Shown one piece after another: positions 40,008 through 59,800 of a DNA stretch of 64,000 nt. A program made the position numbers and the translations under genes. The notes under the pieces were generated by a model. That model ran no database searches, had not been told where the DNA came from, and saw nothing but the letters and a program-made list of their open reading frames with translations. This DNA comes from Arthrobacter_N sp051262515 (GTDB taxonomy: Bacteria; Actinomycetota; Actinomycetes; Actinomycetales; Micrococcaceae). The stretch is taken from the NCBI RefSeq assembly GCF_051262515.1, contig NZ_JBIMER010000016.1, forward strand, positions 1 through 64,000, written 5' to 3'. Numbering within the stretch: position 1 is the stretch's first letter; each line of letters opens with the position of its first letter.

Positions 40008-43000
40008 TTATGGGGCGGCCCTGCCGATCCGCGTCAACCGCCAGACGGCGGTGGCGATCAGCGCGAGCGCCACGAACAACAGCAGCAGGAAGGTGAAGCC
40101 GCGGAGGTACCAGAGGACGGCGAGTCCGACCCCGACGGCGCCCCACACCACGAAGAGCCGGCGGTTGGACAGCAGGCCGAATGCCAGCAGGGCCGCGTGG
40201 CCGCAGATCGTCCACGCCTGTTCCGCGAAACCGTCGGCGAAGAGCGTCGTCGGGCCGGTGGCGGTGAGCACCGCCGCCGCCACGCACAGGTACGCCGTTC
40301 CGCGCCTACTTCTTCCGGCGTCCCGGACGGCGAAGTGGTATCCGGCCACCAATGCCAGGACCACGACCCAGTACTGCGCCACCCAGAAGTAGCCGAGGGG
40401 ACCGTCGACGATCCACCAGGAACGCTGCGCACACGCCGCGACCAGCAGGAACGCGGCCTCCGCGGGCGCCACTCGGCGGCCCGCCGGCGCCTCGAAGACG
40501 GCGGCGACGGTCGCGGCCGAGATCAGCGCCAGGCCGATGACGTCAAGGGGGAAGGGCTCCCCCTGCGCGAGGGCGCCGCCGAGGACGACGTCGGCCAGGC
40601 CGCCGAGCGCCGCGTACCGTGCGTGCCCGCCGGACCAAGCCCACCGCGTCGCGTAGAGGAACAGCCCGGCCGCCACGAGCGCCGCGGACATCGCCAGGGC
40701 TTCGTCGGTCACCGAACCGTTGTCCGGCAACCACAGCACCTGCAGTGTCCCGGCGTTGAGGGCGGCGGGCAGGGCCGCGGCCGTGCCCAACAGCAGCCAC
40801 GCCGCCCCCGAAGTGTGTGCGAAAACCGCGAAGCCCGCCGCCACCGCGAAAAGCGTGGCGGCGCGCCACCCGGGTTCGGCCGGGGCAACCGCAAGGGCCG
40901 TCGCGAGGAAACCTGCGGCCGCCGCGGCCCGCTGCCACCGGTACGATCCGCCGCGGTCCCGTCCCTCGTGCACGATGGCGGCGGTCCCCATCGCCACCAG
41001 CAGCGCGATGGCGACCTGCGGGCCCCACAAGTCGGCCGGAAGCCAGCCGCCGACGCGCATGCCGGTGTTCGCGGACGGCACGACCGCGATGCCGGCCGCC
41101 GCCACGGGGACGGCCAACACCGTCCAGCGGTGCGCGACGGCAGTGCGGGGCGTGGCACCGCGGAGCCACCAGAACACTCCGAACACGCCGAGGCAGAGCA
41201 GCTGGACCAGCAGGGACGCCCGGTCCGCGCCGGAACCGCCGCCCACGAGGCGGCCGAAGACACCGCCGCCCCAGGATCCGGTGCCCAGCCAATAGGCGAA
41301 GGGCGTCAGAAGCAGGACGCCGAATGCGGACCACCCCATCACCTTGTTCAATCCGATCCCTCGAGCCGCTCCCCCGCCAAAACGTCCTCTCCCGCGGGCT
41401 CCCGCGCCCAGGGCTTCCGCGCCCTGCTCTCCCGCGCCCCGGGCTCCCCCGCCCCGGGATCCGCTACCGCCGGTGAGCTGCAACCGCGCCATCTGGCCGG
41501 CGGCCAGCGTCACGGTGGCGATCGCCACCGTGGCGTGGATGTCGGCTCGAACCGGTCGGCGATGTGAAGCGCGCAGAACGTGAGGAAGAGCTGGCCCGCC
41601 GCCGCGTAAGCGCCACGGACCCAAGGCCGTCCGGGCGAGCCGGCGCGCACACAGCAATACGCCAGTCCGGCGGCGAACACGGCCTCCAACGCCCATTCCG
41701 TCCGGAAGCCGCCGCTTAGTGCCACGGCGCCGGCAAGTCCGAGCGCCCCGACGGCGTGCCCGCTTCCGCGCGCCCAACCGCGACCCGCGCCTCCGTGGCG
41801 CGCCGGCGCAACCCGTCCGCGGACGCCCAACACGAGCGTCGCCGAAACCAGTGCCACGGCGACCACGGTGCCCAGCAACATTCCCTGCGGACCGGGCGCC
41901 AGCATCACGACGGCGACGAATGCCGCCGCCACGCCCACCAACAGCAGGGCGGCCTCCACCAACGGCGCGCGGGTCCGCGCCGCGCGTAGCCGAAACGCGG
42001 CGGCAACCGAGCCGGCCAGCCACGCCACGCCGAAGGCCGTCCACCACCAGCGCAACTCGCCGTCCGCCACTCCCACGCGACCCGTCGAGACGGACGCCCC
42101 CGCCCACGCCCACGCCGCGGACGCGGCCACGCTGGCGAGCGCGACCGGCAACAGCACGCGCACGACGACGTTTTGGGCCTGGGTGGTGAGCGTTCGAGCC
42201 TCTGCCCGGTCCTGCACCCGTGCGACCGCTCCGACCGTCAGGGCAAGGGCCAACGACAGAACCAGCGACTGCCTCCACGGCAAGGGGTCCCACGGTTCGA
42301 GCAGAACAGCAGCGCCCGCGACGAGAGGAACCCACAGGAAGGAAACACCGCCACGCGCGCCGGCGACTACACCCAGCGTCACCGCCACGAGCAGGGTCCA
42401 GTTAAACGACCACCAGACCGGGTCGGATGCCGCATCCGCGAGCCCCCGTTCGTTGCCCGCGAGCGCGAACAGCATGCCGGCTGCGAAGAGCAACAGCGCT
42501 TCGGCACGAATCCACCCGGCCCGTGTCCATCCGGGCCGCGTCCATCCGGGCCGCGGTTCGGCGGAAAGCAATCGCGTGTAGTGCCCCCTATAGAGCACCA
42601 CCGCAAGTCCCTGGAGAAGCAGCAACACGGCTACGGTCCGGGCTACCCCGGTGGTGTCGGCCCCGAGCTCGGCCGTCAAATACGCGGCGGCGGCCACCGC
42701 GCCGGCGCGGCCCGCGTACATGTTCGCCAGCCGCTCCCGGGCCGGACCGGCGAAGGACACCGCCGCGTAGTACGCGGTTGCCGCGAGCGTGAGCAGCAGG
42801 TAGTCGCGGGTGCGCAGTACGCCCGGGAGCAGGAGGGCGACCGCGAGCGTGGCGGGCACGACATAGCGGTGTGCCGTGGTGAACGCGCGCACGTAGATGT
42901 TGGTGAGCCAGCGTGGCCTGGCATACGCGACCGCCGTGGCGGCCGCTGCCAGCAACATGGTGAACATGAAGTACCACACGAGTCCACGGTTCAGCACGGC

Positions 43001-43846
43001 TCCCCCGGACCAGGCGGTGGAGACGAGGAACGTGAGGGACAACGCCGCGAGCACCCTGCTCTGGAGCCGCGCCGCGGCGTAGACGAACGCGGCCGTCCCG
43101 ACGACGGACGTGGTGAGCCAGGTCGTCGCCGCGTTTCCGCTCACCAGCAGATAGAACGCCAGGCCGGTCACGGGAATCAGGGCGAGTCCGGTGCCCGTAA
43201 AGGCCGTGGCCGCGGGCCTGAGCCGGTCGCTCCGGGCGTGCACCACGAGGCCGCCCGCATAGAAGCCGGCGGTCAGCAGCGCCAGACCGGCGAACTTCGC
43301 GCCCGCCGGGAACGAGATCCCTATGAACAGGGAAGCCGCGGCGACCAACAGCATGGCGGCGACGTAGAGCGTGATGTTGATGTTCCGCAGCGCGCGCCGC
43401 TCCGGGTCGTGCTCTCGGGGCCGAGGCTCCCAGGACCCGCGGGGCGGGCCGAGTGGTGGCACCCCTGGAGCCACTTCCGGCTCGGTCTCCGGCGGTCCCG
43501 TGTGGATATTCGCAGACGGACCGGACGGATCGCCCAGCAAGGCCGTGGCGGGCCCACCCGCGAATCCCGCCGTGCCCTGGCTTTCCGGCGCGGCCGGCGC
43601 ACCCGCTGCGGGGGCGGCTGCCGGGACGGTCACGGGGAAAGTCCGCGCGGAGGTGCCGCTGCCGGCGTCGTACCCCTCCTGCCAGGCACGTGCCAAGGCG
43701 GCACGCTGCGCGGAAGACGACTCCCCCGTGCCTACCCCGCCGGCAGCCGGCCGGCGTAGCGCGCGGCGACCGGCCCACCATCCGGCCAGCCCCGCGCCGA
43801 CAATCAAGACCAGCACCATGGCCACGCCCGTTGATACCAAGTCCAC
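40008..43846 (-). pseudogene. Large multi-pass membrane protein broken by a one-base frameshift
   Basis: Two overlapping frames together code for about 1,280 residues. The first (43846 to 41510, 778 residues) has an N-terminal helix, a Pro/Ala-rich linker and about 20 hydrophobic segments, and it ends abruptly in RFEPTSTPRWRSPP. The second frame continues as DIHATVAIATVTLAAGQMARLQ (in part) from about 41560 to 40008, again with many helices, ending in RLTRIGRAAP. The span is two bases more than a multiple of three, as a single lost base near 41555-41560 would give. No slippery heptamer is seen. It resembles the large actinobacterial membrane proteins of unknown function (SCO7613-like), an uncertain match. 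A sequencing error is possible. Confidence 0.7.
41511..41532. repeat. Perfect 22-bp palindrome at the frameshift
   Basis: CACGGTGGCG and ATCGCCACCGTG together read the same on both strands (41511-41532), within 30-50 bp of the break in the membrane protein gene. Such a sequence can cause polymerase slippage or sequencing errors. Confidence 0.8.
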
Positions 43847-43964
43847 GCCATCCGCCGTCCAGAAGAGTTAGTCCCGAGAATAGCCAAACCGTCGCGATTC
43901 GCCTAGCGGATTGCCCGCCCTGTGGACAACGCCGCCGAGCATCCACGCGCGGCGGGCTTAAAGG

Positions 43965-44002
43965 CGGAAGGACCCCGCTGCCGAAGCAGCGGGGTCCTTC
44001 CG
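43965..44002 (-). terminator. Terminator after tuf
   Basis: A perfect 17-bp inverted repeat (43965-43981 with 43986-44002, loop CGAA) lies after the tuf stop. Confidence 0.85.
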
Positions 44003-44030
44003 GTGGACCGTCAGGTCAGATCAGCAAAAA

Positions 44031-45221
<1,191 letters not shown>

Positions 45222-45288
45222 GGGTTCCTCCTAGAACGTATACAGATGACTTACCTCGTCCACGCGGTTCGTGGGCGAAACTCATGCA

Positions 45289-45294
45289 AGTCTA
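45289..45294 (-). promoter_or_regulatory. Possible tuf -10 element
   Basis: TAGACT on the minus strand, 68 bp before the tuf start and after the fusA hairpin. The -35 region (around TTCAGG) is weak. The same -10 sequence occurs before rplN. Confidence 0.35.
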
Positions 45295-45364
45295 CTGTGG
45301 GCTGATATTTTTCCTGAAATTGCGGTTTCCGTCAGGCCCCGCTATCGGGCCCCTCAGTCTGCCA

Positions 45365-45407
45365 CGTGGAGGCCGGCCGTCCGGCTGGCGGCCGACCGGC
45401 CTCCACG
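45365..45407 (-). terminator. Hairpin between fusA and tuf
   Basis: CGTGGAGGCCGG (45365-45376) pairs with CCGGCCTCCACG (45396-45407), with a structured 19-nt loop. Confidence 0.75.
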
Positions 45408-45458
45408 GTGCCGCTCGTCCGGGGAACCAGACTGGCGGCAAGTTGTTGGTCGCGGCGA

Positions 45459-47573
<2,115 letters not shown>

Positions 47574-47602
47574 GGTGTCTCCCTTGTGTCTGTTGATCCT
47601 GC

Positions 47603-47644
47603 ACGACGGCGGCTGCGGCACCTGGGCGGCGCGGCCGCCGTCGT
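47603..47644 (-). terminator. Hairpin between rpsG and fusA
   Basis: ACGACGGCGGC (47603-47613) pairs perfectly with GCCGCCGTCGT (47634-47644) around a 20-nt loop. It may partly terminate, or mark a processing or autoregulatory site, since S7 is a known repressor of this region in E. coli. Confidence 0.5.
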
Positions 47645-47657
47645 ACGGAAATCACGG

Positions 47658-48128
47658 TTACCAGCGGTAGTGGGCGAATGCCTTGTTGGATTCGGCCATC
47701 TTGTGCGTGTCTTCGCGACGCTTCACAGCGGCACCGAGACCGTTCGATGCGTCGAGGATCTCGTTCTGGAGACGCTCGATCATGGTCTTCTCGCGGCGGG
47801 CCTTGGAGTAGCCAACGAGCCAGCGGAGGGCCAGCGCGGTGGAGCGGCCCGGCTTGACCTCGACCGGAACCTGGTAGGTGGCGCCACCGACGCGGCGGGA
47901 GCGGACCTCGAGGGCCGGGCGGACGTTGTCCATGGCCTTCTTGAGGGTCGCAACCGGATCGCCGCCGGTCTTGGCCAACGCACCTTCGAGCGCGCCGTAC
48001 ACGATGCGCTCTGCGGTGGACTTCTTGCCATCGACCAGGACCTTGTTGATCAACTGGGTGACGAGCGGGGATCCGTAGACCGGATCGGAAACGAGGGGGC
48101 GCTTGGGCGCCGGACCCTTACGAGGCAT
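47658..48128 (-). CDS. rpsG: 30S ribosomal protein S7
   Basis: This 156-residue protein has MPRKGPAPKRPLVSDPVYGS (in part), LINKVLVDGKKSTAERIVYGAL (in part) and the C-terminal EDTHKMAESNKAFAHYRW (in part). S7 starts assembly of the small-subunit head. The ATG overlaps the rpsL stop by one base (TAATG), so the pair is coupled. Confidence 0.98.
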   Translation of the reverse strand: MPRKGPAPKRPLVSDPVYGSPLVTQLINKVLVDGKKSTAERIVYGALEGALAKTGGDPVATLKKAMDNVRPALEVRSRRVGGATYQVPVEVKPGRSTALALRWLVGYSKARREKTMIERLQNEILDASNGLGAAVKRREDTHKMAESNKAFAHYRW

Positions 48129-48502
48129 TACTTCTTCTCCTTCTTGGCGCCGTAGCGGGAGCGTGCCTGCTGACGGTTCTTGACACCCTGGGTGTCGAGG
48201 GCTCCACGGACGATCTTGTAGCGGACACCCGGAAGGTCCTTCACGCGACCGCCGCGAACGAGCACGATGGAGTGCTCCTGCAGGTTGTGGCCGACGCCGG
48301 GAATGTATGCGGTGACCTCGATGCCACCGGCAAGACGAACGCGGGCGACCTTACGGAGCGCGGAGTTCGGCTTCTTCGGGGTGGTGGTGTACACACGGGT
48401 GCACACGCCACGACGCATGGGGTTGCCCTTCAGGGCAGGGGCCTTGGTCTTGTTGACCTTCGGCGAGCGGCCCTTGCGGACCAGCTGCTGAATAGTAGGC
48501 AC
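48128..48502 (-). CDS. rpsL: 30S ribosomal protein S12
   Basis: This 124-residue decoding-centre protein reads PTIQQLVRKGRSPKV, TTTPKKPNSALRKVARVRL (in part) and LVRGGRVKDLPGVRYKIVRG (in part). The Lys residues at the classical streptomycin sites (PKKPNSA and GRVKDLPGVR) are wild type. The GTG start at 48502 is chosen by homology; the frame is open 61 codons further upstream without conservation. It leads the str operon. Confidence 0.98.
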   Translation of the reverse strand: MPTIQQLVRKGRSPKVNKTKAPALKGNPMRRGVCTRVYTTTPKKPNSALRKVARVRLAGGIEVTAYIPGVGHNLQEHSIVLVRGGRVKDLPGVRYKIVRGALDTQGVKNRQQARSRYGAKKEKK

Positions 48503-48693
48503 TTTCGTGTCCTCCGGTTTCTTGGTTCTGCCGCGCCCCGTTGCCACACTGCTGGCCGGGACGCTGCGCTTTTGGTCGTTTCCTCGCATCGTCTGCGGAT
48601 TCGACCGTAGGCGTGCAAAAGTGTGGCATCTGTTGCGCAAGTTCCCCGCAACCCGGACCGTGTCCATTTGCCACACATAAAACAATTAACACC

Positions 48694-48724
48694 ACCCTAG
48701 CACGCGGCCGGGACGCCCCGTTAA
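48694..48724 (-). promoter_or_regulatory. Candidate str-operon promoter
   Basis: On the minus strand TTAACG (48724-48719) and TAGGGT (48699-48694) lie 19 bp apart, giving an rpsL leader of about 185 nt. The 48503-48914 gap otherwise holds repeat copy C and no gene. Confidence 0.35.
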
Positions 48725-48784
48725 TCGGCGGGATCGCGGCGGGTAATCGTCGGGCTCACCGCGGGGCGCTCACGGACCGCATCC

Positions 48785-48841
48785 GTGTCGGGGTACATGC
48801 ATCCAAAACGGCGGCTTTCCTGCAGGTATCCCGACACCGAT
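48785..48841. repeat. Dispersed palindromic repeat, copy C
   Basis: GTGTCGGGGTA (48785-48795) pairs with TATCCCGACAC (48827-48837) at 10 of 11 positions. The middle shares GGCTTTCC with copy B and TTCCTGCAGGTA with copy A, and the same CCGATGC follows. No nuclease gene is beside it; it lies between the rpoC terminator and the rpsL promoter. Confidence 0.78.
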
Positions 48842-48914
48842 GCCGGCGGGAGTGCTGGCCGCGGGGGGCGGGACGGGCGAGCCGGGCGGGCCGGGGAAAC
48901 CCGGGAATGCGGAA

Positions 48915-48946
48915 AGGGGCGGCCCCGCGAATGCGGTGCCGCCCCT
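48915..48946 (-). terminator. Terminator after rpoC
   Basis: A 14-bp stem with one mismatch (48915-48928 with 48933-48946) lies 27 bases beyond the rpoC stop. Confidence 0.75.
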
Positions 48947-48972
48947 CTCCCCCTCAGGGTCGGGTTCCGGGG

Positions 48973-52863
<3,891 letters not shown>

Positions 52864-52959
52864 ATGGTCCCTGTCTCTCTCGTGAAAATTCTTAGAAGAA
52901 GTCTGTGCTGCGGCGGACGCTGGTCCGCCGCGGTGGTCTAGTGCGTGTCCGGGAGGGGC

Positions 52960-52991
52960 GGCGGGGCCGGGCCGTGGGGCCCGGCTCCGCC
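52960..52991 (-). terminator. Hairpin between rpoB and rpoC
   Basis: A 14-bp stem with one mismatch (52960-52973 with 52978-52991) overlaps the region just outside the rpoB stop. It has no U-run, so it may be read through. Confidence 0.5.
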
Positions 52992-52998
52992 GTCCGCG

Positions 52999-56505
<3,507 letters not shown>

Positions 56506-56639
56506 GATGGATCCTTCCACAGACCGTCAGGTTTCCGGCGCCGACCCCCACCCGGGATGAGGAACCCGGGAGACCACCGTTTTAATCAAGCCCACCGCTA
56601 TATGAGGACCGAAGGTAAAGAGGGAAGACGCAAACTCTC

Positions 56640-56682
56640 ATACTACACAAGCGCACCTACCATGTCTAACCCGCGGTGACAA
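56640..56682 (-). promoter_or_regulatory. Overlapping candidate rpoB promoters
   Basis: On the minus strand TTGTCA (56682-56677) lies 17 bp from TAGGTG (56659-56654), and TTAGAC (56669-56664) lies 18 bp from TAGTAT (56645-56640). The second is the better match. The rest of 56506-56752 holds the leader and no gene. Confidence 0.55.
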
Positions 56683-56752
56683 GCGCGAGACGGGCCTGTG
56701 GAGCGGCGTGTCACGGGCCGAAAGGAGGGGCCGGGACGAGGGTGACCGAAGA

Positions 56753-56779
56753 AGGGCCCCGCCGCGCGGGCGGGGCCCT
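56753..56779 (-). terminator. Terminator after the LPXTG protein gene
   Basis: AGGGCCCCGCC (56753-56763) pairs with GGCGGGGCCCT (56769-56779), with a 5-nt loop, after the stop at 56857. Confidence 0.8.
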
Positions 56780-56856
56780 CCCCCTGGGACGCGGAGACTC
56801 TCCGCGTCCTTTCCTGGGTGTTCGGTGGCAGCGGGGGGACTGCGACCTACTCCACC

Positions 56857-59800
56857 TCAGGTCTGGAGGCTCCTGCGCCGGCCCGCGCCGAGTGCGAGGA
56901 TTCCGGCCAGGAGCAGTGCCAATCCGGCCCAGGCGATGGCCCGGACCTCGGCACCGGTATCGGGAAGGTGTCCCCCGGCGGGAACGACCGACGGCAGTGG
57001 TTCCAGCGGCACGAGAGGCGCCGCCGCGCCGCAGAAGCGTACGACGGCGGAGGCCGAGTCGGCGGTCTCCACGATCGTCGCCGTGTTGGTGTGCTCGAGG
57101 CACTTGCCCACCGGCGCGGCGACCCGCAGCGGGTATTCGAACACCGCGGGCGTCCCCTCGGCGTTCCAGTCGGCCGTGCCCAGGATCCGCGCCTCGGCGT
57201 CCGGATCGCCCTGGTCGTCGCCGATGGTGACGGTGGCGTGCCGCTCGGTGTCCACGGAGAACACGACGCCGGCCCGGGCCGTCGTTTCCCGCTCCGCACC
57301 CAGCGCGTCGGTCCAGGCGAGTACCGCCGTGCCGGCGTGGCCGGCCGGGGGTTCGCCCGCGAGATCGCAGACGACCGGCAGGACCACTGTCTTGCCCGGG
57401 GCCACCACGATCGTCCCTGTATCCCCTGCCCCGACCTCGCACGCGGCCCCGGCCTCGGACCCCCGCGCCGGATCCGGCTCCACGTCCGGATCCAGAGCCA
57501 GACCCACGCCCAGAGCGACCGCCATCGGGGTGTAGTCGTTCGGGTTGCGCACGGCGACGGTGCCCTCCAGCGCCCACCCCGAATCGGCGTGCCCGTTGGG
57601 CGTGACGGTCACCGTGTACGCGGCGCCCTTGTTGCCGGATCCCACCATCACGGTCTTCGCGTCGGCGCTCTTGTCGATGTTCCAGAGGTACGTGCGCTCC
57701 AGAACGCCCCTGACCTCGAGCCGGGCGTCCGGTGCCGCCTCGGCACAGACGTGGACGTCGGCGGACGCGGTCTGGCCCGTCTCGCGCAGGCTCGCGACGT
57801 TGGAGAACGCGGTGCAGGTCCCGCCGGTGCCGTCCAGCTCGACCGAGTAGTCGAACCGCGCCGGCGTCCGGTCCGCGTTCCACCGGGCGGTCCCGAGGAC
57901 GCGCGGCCCGGCGACGCGCGGCTCGGCATCGCGCGCTTTCGCCGCTCCCACCTCGGCATCGCGCTCCGCCAGATGGTCGAGCACCGTGACCGTTCGATCG
58001 GTTTCCGTGCCCACCTGGAACTCGACGCCGGCCGTTGCGACGGCGGCCGCCTCGCCGCCGTCGTGCGCCCGCCACTGGGCCGTGGCGATGCTCTTGCCGC
58101 TGCGGCCGGGCTCGTCGGCGAAAACACACTCGTAGGCGAGGGTCACGGCGGCTCCGGCGGCGACCGGGACGCTCCCGCCGCCGTCGACCGTGCAGTCCGC
58201 GCTCGCTCCCATCCCGGCCCCGTCCGTGACCGTCGCGAGGACGTCCTTGTAGTCGTTGGGGTTGCGCACCGTGATGTCGCCGGAAATCCTCCACGCGGAA
58301 TCCCGGTGGCCCGCCGGCGTGGCCTCCACCGAGTATTCGGCGACGGCGGGCGTTCCGGCGGCCGTCTCCACGCGGCCCCGGGCGGCCGTCTTGCCGAGCT
58401 CCCAGAGGTACTGCCGGTCGAAGACCGCCTCCGCGGTCTTCTCCACGCGCAGCGGCGCCTCGGCACACAGCTCGACCGTCCGGACGGCGGTGGGGTCCGG
58501 CGTCGGCACGCCGTTCCCCGGGCCCTGCGGCGACCGGAGCCGGATGAACGCCGTGTTGGCGAACGTCTCGCAGGTTCCCGCGGCCCCCTCCAGCTCCAGG
58601 TCGTAGGCGAACTCCCGCCGCTCGCCGGCGTCGTTCCAACTCGCGCTGCCCAACAGTCGGGGTTCCCCGCCTCCCATGTCGTCGAAGACCTCGACGTCCC
58701 TGTCGTATGCGTCGTCGAGCTCGAACGTCACCGGCGACCGCGACTCCAACCGTCCGCGGCCCCAGTCCACGACGACGGTGTTGGTGCCCCGGTAGTCCGG
58801 CTTCGCGCCGAACCCGCAGGCGTATTCCAGCACTTTCGTGGTCCCGGGCCGCACCGCGACCGATGCCCCACCCTCGACGTCGCACTCGACGTCGCGCCCC
58901 ACCTGGGCCATGTCAGCGACGGACGCCGTGATGGCGCCTTCGGCGTAGGAGTTGGGGTTGGTGAGCGCGATGGTGCCCCGAAGCGCCCAGCCCCCGTCGC
59001 GGAATCCGTCCGGGACGGCGCCGACCGCGTACCGGAAGGAGTGCTTTCCGTCCTCCCCGGCCTCGGCCTTCGCCGCGTCGACGGACTTGTCGATGTCCCA
59101 CAGGTAGGTGCGGTCGAATTTCGCCACGGCCGTCTGCGTGACCATCAGGTCGTCCTCGAGGCAGACCGAGACGTTGCGGCTCGACGCCGGATCCTCGGCC
59201 CCGTTGCCTTCGGCCAGGGCTATCCACGCGGTGTTCGTGTGGTTCACGCAGGTCCCCGGGGCGCCGGGCAGCGGCAGCGTGTAGGTGAAGTCCGTGGCCT
59301 CGTTCCGTTCGTTCCACACGGCCTCGCCGAGCAGCGCAGGCGCATTCGTGGTCCTGGCCATGTCGTCGAAGACGCGGACCGTCTGGTCCGAGAGTCCGTC
59401 CCGCTGGTACGCGACGGCGGCGGTGGCCGTCGCCGTGCCGCCCGCCCAGGCCACGTCCACGGTGTTGGCGCCCCGGTAGTCGGAGTCCTTCGGCTTCCCG
59501 GTGCAGGCGTATGCGAGCTCGACGGTGCCGCCGCTCTCGCCGGCCCTCGCGGGCACGTTGACCTGCAGGCCGGCCGCGCCGTCCGCGTCCCGCGCATCGA
59601 TGGCGCAGGACACCCCGTCGATGTCGATCGTGTCCGTCACGGTCGCCATCAGGGCACCGCGTTCGAAGGTGTTGTGGTTGGCGAGGGTGATGACGCCGGA
59701 CACCCGGTGGTTCGCATCGATGTGCCCGTCCGGGACGGCGGACACGGTGTAGTCGAAGCGTGCCGCCTCCTCGTCGTGGATCACGGCCCGGCTGCGGTCC

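Noticed and set aside
41540..41570. Programmed ribosomal frameshift in the membrane protein gene
   Set aside because: No slippery heptamer or stimulatory element in the right position; a lost base or sequencing error is simpler.
56506..56520. GTG 56520 as the rpoB start
   Set aside because: It lies within the GGAAGGA ribosome binding site of the TTG at 56505, and the extra five residues are not conserved.
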